Shown: piece after piece, positions 60,286 to 64,000 of the stretch
Position numbering within the stretch: the first letter of the stretch is position 1
Layout of the letters: each line of letters starts with the position of its first letter
NCBI GenBank assembly: GCA_021014325.1
Contig: JAJGQC010000457.1
Location: 43,376-107,375, forward strand
Length of the DNA stretch: 64,000 bases
From: Plazaster borealis
Lineage: Eukaryota > Echinodermata > Asteroidea > Forcipulatida > Labidiasteridae
Direction: 5' to 3'
Position numbers and translations under genes: made by a program
The notes under the pieces: generated by a model
Seen by the model: only the letters and a program-made list of their open reading frames with translations
Database searches by the model: none
What the model was told of the DNA's origin: nothing

Positions 60286-60770
60286 TTATTTGTCAGTCCC
60301 ATTCTTTATTTCCCGTAAATTGTTCCCGTCCCGTTTATTATTCCCCGTTTTGTTTATTTATTAGTCCCTTTATTTTTTTCCCGTTCCTTATTATTACATT
60401 CTTTTCCTATCCCGTTTTTGTTTTTTTATACTTGTGTCAAGATAATATTTGTCTCAAGGCAAGAGTACCAAGAAAACCAAAAGAAATCTACCTAAACGTG
60501 TTACCGTAAACTTTACGATGGCATTGTTCTTGGCGCGTGCGTCGTTGGCATTGTTCTTTGTTTGCACTGTACGCGCGCGCGGCCCATACCAACAGTGAAA
60601 ACGGCGCGCAAAAACCCATACATTTTGGTGTTTGTTGGCTCATAAATCTGTCAATTCTGACCGGACTTTGTTCAAAAATAGATGAGTGTCAAGACGAAGT
60701 CAACTCCTTTCCTCCGTGTAAATTTGGCGAGGTTTGATGCGGTATCCAGGGAGGAGATCCAGGAGATGCG
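60286..60770 (-). mobile_element. Helitron fragment, related to 12502-14795
   Basis: In the minus direction it reads GGATCTCCTCCCTGGATACC, then a GCGCGCGCGTACAGTGCAA block, then AAAGGGACTAATAAAT and CGGGA-rich text. The order is the same as the Helitron at 12.5 kb, but most of the middle and the 3' hairpin with CTAG are missing. It is a deleted relative. Confidence 0.7.
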
Positions 60771-60793
60771 TATACAATTTGTTTGTCCTATAG

Positions 60794-60950
60794 ATGGATT
60801 GCAATACGCGTCATTGACCGCCTTCTTTGATGTAAAACAGTGGAAAAGTGCACGCGCGAACGCGCTACGCACGACTCTCAGCCAATGATAGCTCTTCACG
60901 CGTGCACAATTCATCAAAGATGGCGGTCGATGACGCATATTGCAATCCAT
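60794..60950. repeat. 157-bp inverted repeat (MITE-like)
   Basis: ATGGATTGCAATACGCGTCA and TTGACCGCC on the left pair with GGCGGTCGATGACGCATATT and GCAATCCAT on the right. The centre has GTGCACGCGCGAACGCG and its near-complement. No clear target duplication. Confidence 0.7.
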
Positions 60951-60960
60951 GTAGGTAAGC

Positions 60961-61490
60961 GCAAACGTTCGCGCAACCGGAACGCACCCCTTCCGGTTGC
61001 GCGAGCGTTTGTGCGACCGTTTTTTAAATGTGCGTCACACTAACAATTTGAACCTGAACGCGTTGTGCTCAAAACATGTACGCACGTTCGCTTCAATCCG
61101 TCGGACCAAACATGCTGCGTTATCAATCTGTGTGTTAGGCAATATTCTGTCGTCTGCTTTTAAAAATAAAATAAAACATTTTCCTTACAACTTACATTCA
61201 CTACATTTGTGAACATACAATTTGACGTGATTAATTATAACACTTTGCTACAGAACCAATCTGATTGTTTGAGATTGAGTTCACATTAGTCTAATGTTCA
61301 TGGCTTTGTTACTGCTTTTGCACTATTTTCCACCATTATTTTGTAGTTGGCGAACATAGCTAACACCTCCGCAGGGCGTTTGCCGAATTTTGCAAACGTG
61401 CGCAAAAACCTTTTGCTCTTAGCGCATTCCACTTTGAAAACGTACGCGTAGTTGGCAAACGTTTGCATTGTTAGCCTGAGTGGAACGCAC
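60961..61490. other. GC-rich hairpin and unassigned sequence
   Basis: A local hairpin at about 60961-61017 pairs CGCAAACGTTCGCGCAACCG with TCCGGTTGCGCGAGCGTTTG. Near 61445-61490 related words (GGCAAACGTTTGC, GGAACGCACCCC) recur, so the two may be ends of one old element. No gene seen. Confidence 0.45.
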
Positions 61491-61750
61491 CCCTGTATGC
61501 AGTTTGTTTGTCCTGTAATAGTAGGTAAAACTGATTCTCAAATCTTGGTCCGAAATTACACTTATGTTGTCATTTGGATCCCACTTAGGTTGAGTAATTG
61601 GTTCCAAAAAGGTGGTCCCACTTTGCCTGGCGGGTTAGTGGGGGTGTTGGGGTGTTTGTTTGTTTGTTTGATGATGTTCATGTTGAACGAGAATAAATAG
61701 CTGAATGTTTAAAAAAATATTGAACAAAGAAGATATGGACGAATCTACTA

Positions 61751-62675
61751 CAGTGGCGTAACTAAGGGGGGCAGGGGGGGCCACGGGGCACGGGGGGGCC
61801 ACTGCCCCCCCCCCAATTGATGTCCGCGCACCCCCGGGTGCCCCCCCTCCCCATTTGAAATCTGGACTTTTGTAATTGGAAATTTCCAGAGTAAAATGTT
61901 ACATTTAATACGCTTTGATGAGATAAATTCGATTTTTTTAAAAACTATTTTATCAATATTATTTATGCATATTTAATGCTCAGTATGCCACCCATTGCGT
62001 CCTCTTTTTACATCTTTGTATATTATTTTATGCTATAAATGTCATAATATAAAGGTATCGTACACGTTTGGTAATTACTCAAAATATATATTAGCATAAA
62101 AACTGACTTGGTAACGAGCAACAGAGAGCTGTTGATAGTATAAAACTTTGTGAGAAACGACTCCCTCTGAAGTAACGTAGTTTTTCAGAAAGAGGTAATT
62201 TCTCACTAAAATAATAAAAAACTTCTTGCAAGAAGTTTTTATCCCTATCTGAAAGCACACAAATTTGTACAACAACGGTAATTTTTCTTTCATCATTTTC
62301 TTGCAACTTCGATGACCAATTGAGCCCAAATTTTCACAGGCTTGTTATTTTATGCATATGTTGGGATACACCAAGTGAGAACACTGGTCTTTGACAATTA
62401 CCAAACGTGTACGATGCCTTTAACGATAATAAGTCACAGTTACGATGCAGACTTTTTAATTAAATATTTTTTGCAGAATTTGTTATTATATATTTTTAAA
62501 TAGTTTATTGATTTTTTGATTTTTTTTAATCCGTCCGACCCCCCCCCCCCGATTACGGGCATCGGCTTGTTTTAAGAAAAAGGCAAACGGAAACTTGGCC
62601 AAAAGTGCCCCCCTAGAAAAAAAGGTGCACCCCCCTTGTCCACCCCTGAAATTTTACCATATAGTTACGCCGGTG
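61751..62675. mobile_element. 925-bp hAT-like nonautonomous element
   Basis: The ends are CAGTGGCGTAACTA and the complement of CACCGGCGTAACTA. The flanks ATCTACTA (61743-61750) and ATCTATTA (62676-62683) differ in one base, so an 8-bp duplication is likely. Sub-terminal G and C runs frame a nested smaller element (next entry). No transposase ORF. Confidence 0.75.
62050..62422. mobile_element. About 370-bp inverted-repeat element nested in the hAT-like element
   Basis: AAAGGTATCGTACACGTTTG then GTAATTACTC on the left matches the complement of the right end, GACAATTACCAAACGTGTAC then GATGCCTTT. The interior has an inverted pair AACTTCTTGCAAGAAGTT. I remember a very similar, highly abundant element from sea-star genomes; I could not check this. 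Confidence 0.7.
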
Positions 62676-62832
62676 ATCTATTACCTACGAAGAAAATTAT
62701 TTTTTCGGCCACTCTTCCTTATAAAAATTCAAATACACTGTCCCTACCCCGGTATACCTTTTCAGTGTCGTTCGTTGATTTAGGAGATTTGTGTGATGTG
62801 ATACGAATTGACATTCGGTTGTCTCTGATGTA

Positions 62833-64000
62833 TCATATTCTGCTCTGATGAAATAACTGTTTCAGTCCGAAGTCCAATATTGTACTCCTCCGAACGATAT
62901 TAATTGTCAAATACATTCGAAGATTTTGGGTTGTATCGCTTTGCCTCAACTCTCTTTTTGCGAGAGCGACTTGCTCAGCTATAGCACAGCAATACAAACC
63001 ACAAGAGGCAACGTCATCTTGGACTATATTAGATGCATCTTGGACTAAATAAGTGTAAACACCATGGTGGATAAATCCGGGTAGAACATTCCAGTAGTTC
63101 AATGCTAACCCAGTGTAAAAAAACATTGCAAAAGATTGACCGATTTGCCTCGATGAAGTTGATTTAAATGGTGACATTGAATCATAACAGTATATACATT
63201 GCTTTCTTTGATTAATAATATATAGCACGAAATGAAAATTCTTCAGAACAGGACACAATATTATGTTGCTCCACTGATGGTTCTTAAAACATTTTCTTTG
63301 TACCGACCGCCAGATTGAATTTGAGGGTGAGGTTGATTCATCAACGAGTGCCGCTGTTTCAGTGCAAAGAAGTGCAGAACATGTTTCAACAACATCTTTG
63401 TCTTCGGCCAAGTGTTCCATGTAAAAGTCAACAAAAAAATCGCTCATCCAACCCTTGTTGAAGTTTCGTGATTGTTTACGTATGAATTTGAAAACGTCGT
63501 TCGATATGTTAGTATTTATCATAGCGACGTGTAAAAAGGTCAGTTTTTCGTTTGAATATTTTGATTGAAGTGCATATTTGCTTAATATGGTTTTATCAAT
63601 ATAGCCCCAAACATTTTTTACAAATTCACGTTCATTTTTGGTCACTGTGAATAATTTGGTTTGATCCAATCTATCCTCAGTATTGGGGGTATATTCATCA
63701 TCGGTATAATTATTGTAGTTGTAGAAAAAGTTGGGGTCAGATATCAAATCACTATCATATGCGTCAGTAGACCTATAATAGCTGTGATCTTGGGAAACTT
63801 TTCGATCTGACAATTTAGAATCTGCTGGTTTGTGATCTGAGGGTTGAATGTGGAACTCATCTTGCAATTCCTCGATTTTCTCGTATATTAGTAGGTAAGC
63901 ACCTTCATCAACAGCTTCACTAAATTCTGCATCCGTCACCTGACGAACAATGTGATCATCATGCAATATCTTTGTTTTTCTGTTGTGGTCGAGCACATAT
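62833..64000 (-). CDS. Ulp1/SENP-type cysteine protease fused to a USP-like C-terminus (5' partial)
   Basis: The frame runs off the window edge. The ATG at 63998-63996 is probably internal. Counting from it, residues 9-41 (HDDHIVRQVTDAEFSEAV, then GAYLLIYEKI) look like the end of a USP/UCH deubiquitinase domain, where D..V..V....AYLLFY is usual. A charged linker (45-115) follows. From about 150 the protein fits Ulp1/C48 proteases, which cleave SUMO or NEDD8-like tags: H255 in NFHFVLYI, D272 in YCYDSM, Q326 and C332 in QDDVASCGLY with the normal Q-x5-C spacing. All catalytic positions are present, so it may be active. It is intronless over 1.16 kb. Ulp1 domains occur in both host genes and transposon proteins; which applies here is open. 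Confidence 0.75.
   Translation of the reverse strand, partial: YVLDHNRKTKILHDDHIVRQVTDAEFSEAVDEGAYLLIYEKIEELQDEFHIQPSDHKPADSKLSDRKVSQDHSYYRSTDAYDSDLISDPNFFYNYNNYTDDEYTPNTEDRLDQTKLFTVTKNEREFVKNVWGYIDKTILSKYALQSKYSNEKLTFLHVAMINTNISNDVFKFIRKQSRNFNKGWMSDFFVDFYMEHLAEDKDVVETCSALLCTETAALVDESTSPSNSIWRSVQRKCFKNHQWSNIILCPVLKNFHFVLYIINQRKQCIYCYDSMSPFKSTSSRQIGQSFAMFFYTGLALNYWNVLPGFIHHGVYTYLVQDASNIVQDDVASCGLYCCAIAEQVALAKRELRQSDTTQNLRMYLTINIVRRSTILDFGLKQLFHQSRI

Overview
The window is eukaryotic genomic DNA. It has multi-exon genes with GT-AG introns whose phases match from exon to exon, tRNA-derived SINEs, 5'-truncated CR1/L2-type LINEs, a Helitron, several foldback DNA elements and a large satellite array. 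The repeat mix suggests a marine invertebrate deuterostome. The small inverted-repeat element at 62050-62422 resembles an abundant element I remember from sea stars, so an echinoderm (perhaps an asteroid) is my best guess. That is recollection, not proof.

Left third (1-30 kb): two same-strand paralogues of one gene family. Gene 1 has exons at 859, 2271, 2661 and 4557, and its last exon is large. Gene 2 has exons from 19728 to 29761. Both encode an acidic linker, two C2H2/C2HC-type zinc fingers, a region with the spaced R...K...R...H...Y residues of a tyrosine recombinase (Crypton-like), and a C-terminal SANT/Myb-like module. Gene 2 also has a Tudor-like N-terminus and a 28-residue repeat domain (12 x 84 bp), and it carries an internal partial duplication. 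Both genes contain single-base frame shifts, all in the same direction and several in homopolymers. They may be young pseudogenes or consensus errors.

Gene 1's last exon lies between two inverted copies (about 0.8-1.0 kb) of a dispersed repeat. Downstream of it is a 162-bp tandem array, itself split by a 982-bp palindromic element. Between the two genes are a nonautonomous Helitron (12502-14795), a 690-bp foldback element with a 9-bp target duplication, and a possible small membrane-protein exon.

Middle and right (30-61.5 kb): tandem arrays of about 600/240 bp, 82 bp and 145 bp, then a very large 41-bp satellite (about 36.3-60.3 kb) with a higher-order period near 2350 bp. The satellite is interrupted by two minus-strand LINEs and by DNA elements with clear target duplications (TA; AT; GTAGTGGG; CGTAATTGT). 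Part of it (about 52.6-54.1 kb) is duplicated at 56.4-60.1 kb.

Right edge: a hAT-like nonautonomous element (61751-62675), then a partial minus-strand gene (62833-64000) with a complete Ulp1/SENP-type protease triad, preceded by what looks like the end of a USP-type deubiquitinase domain.
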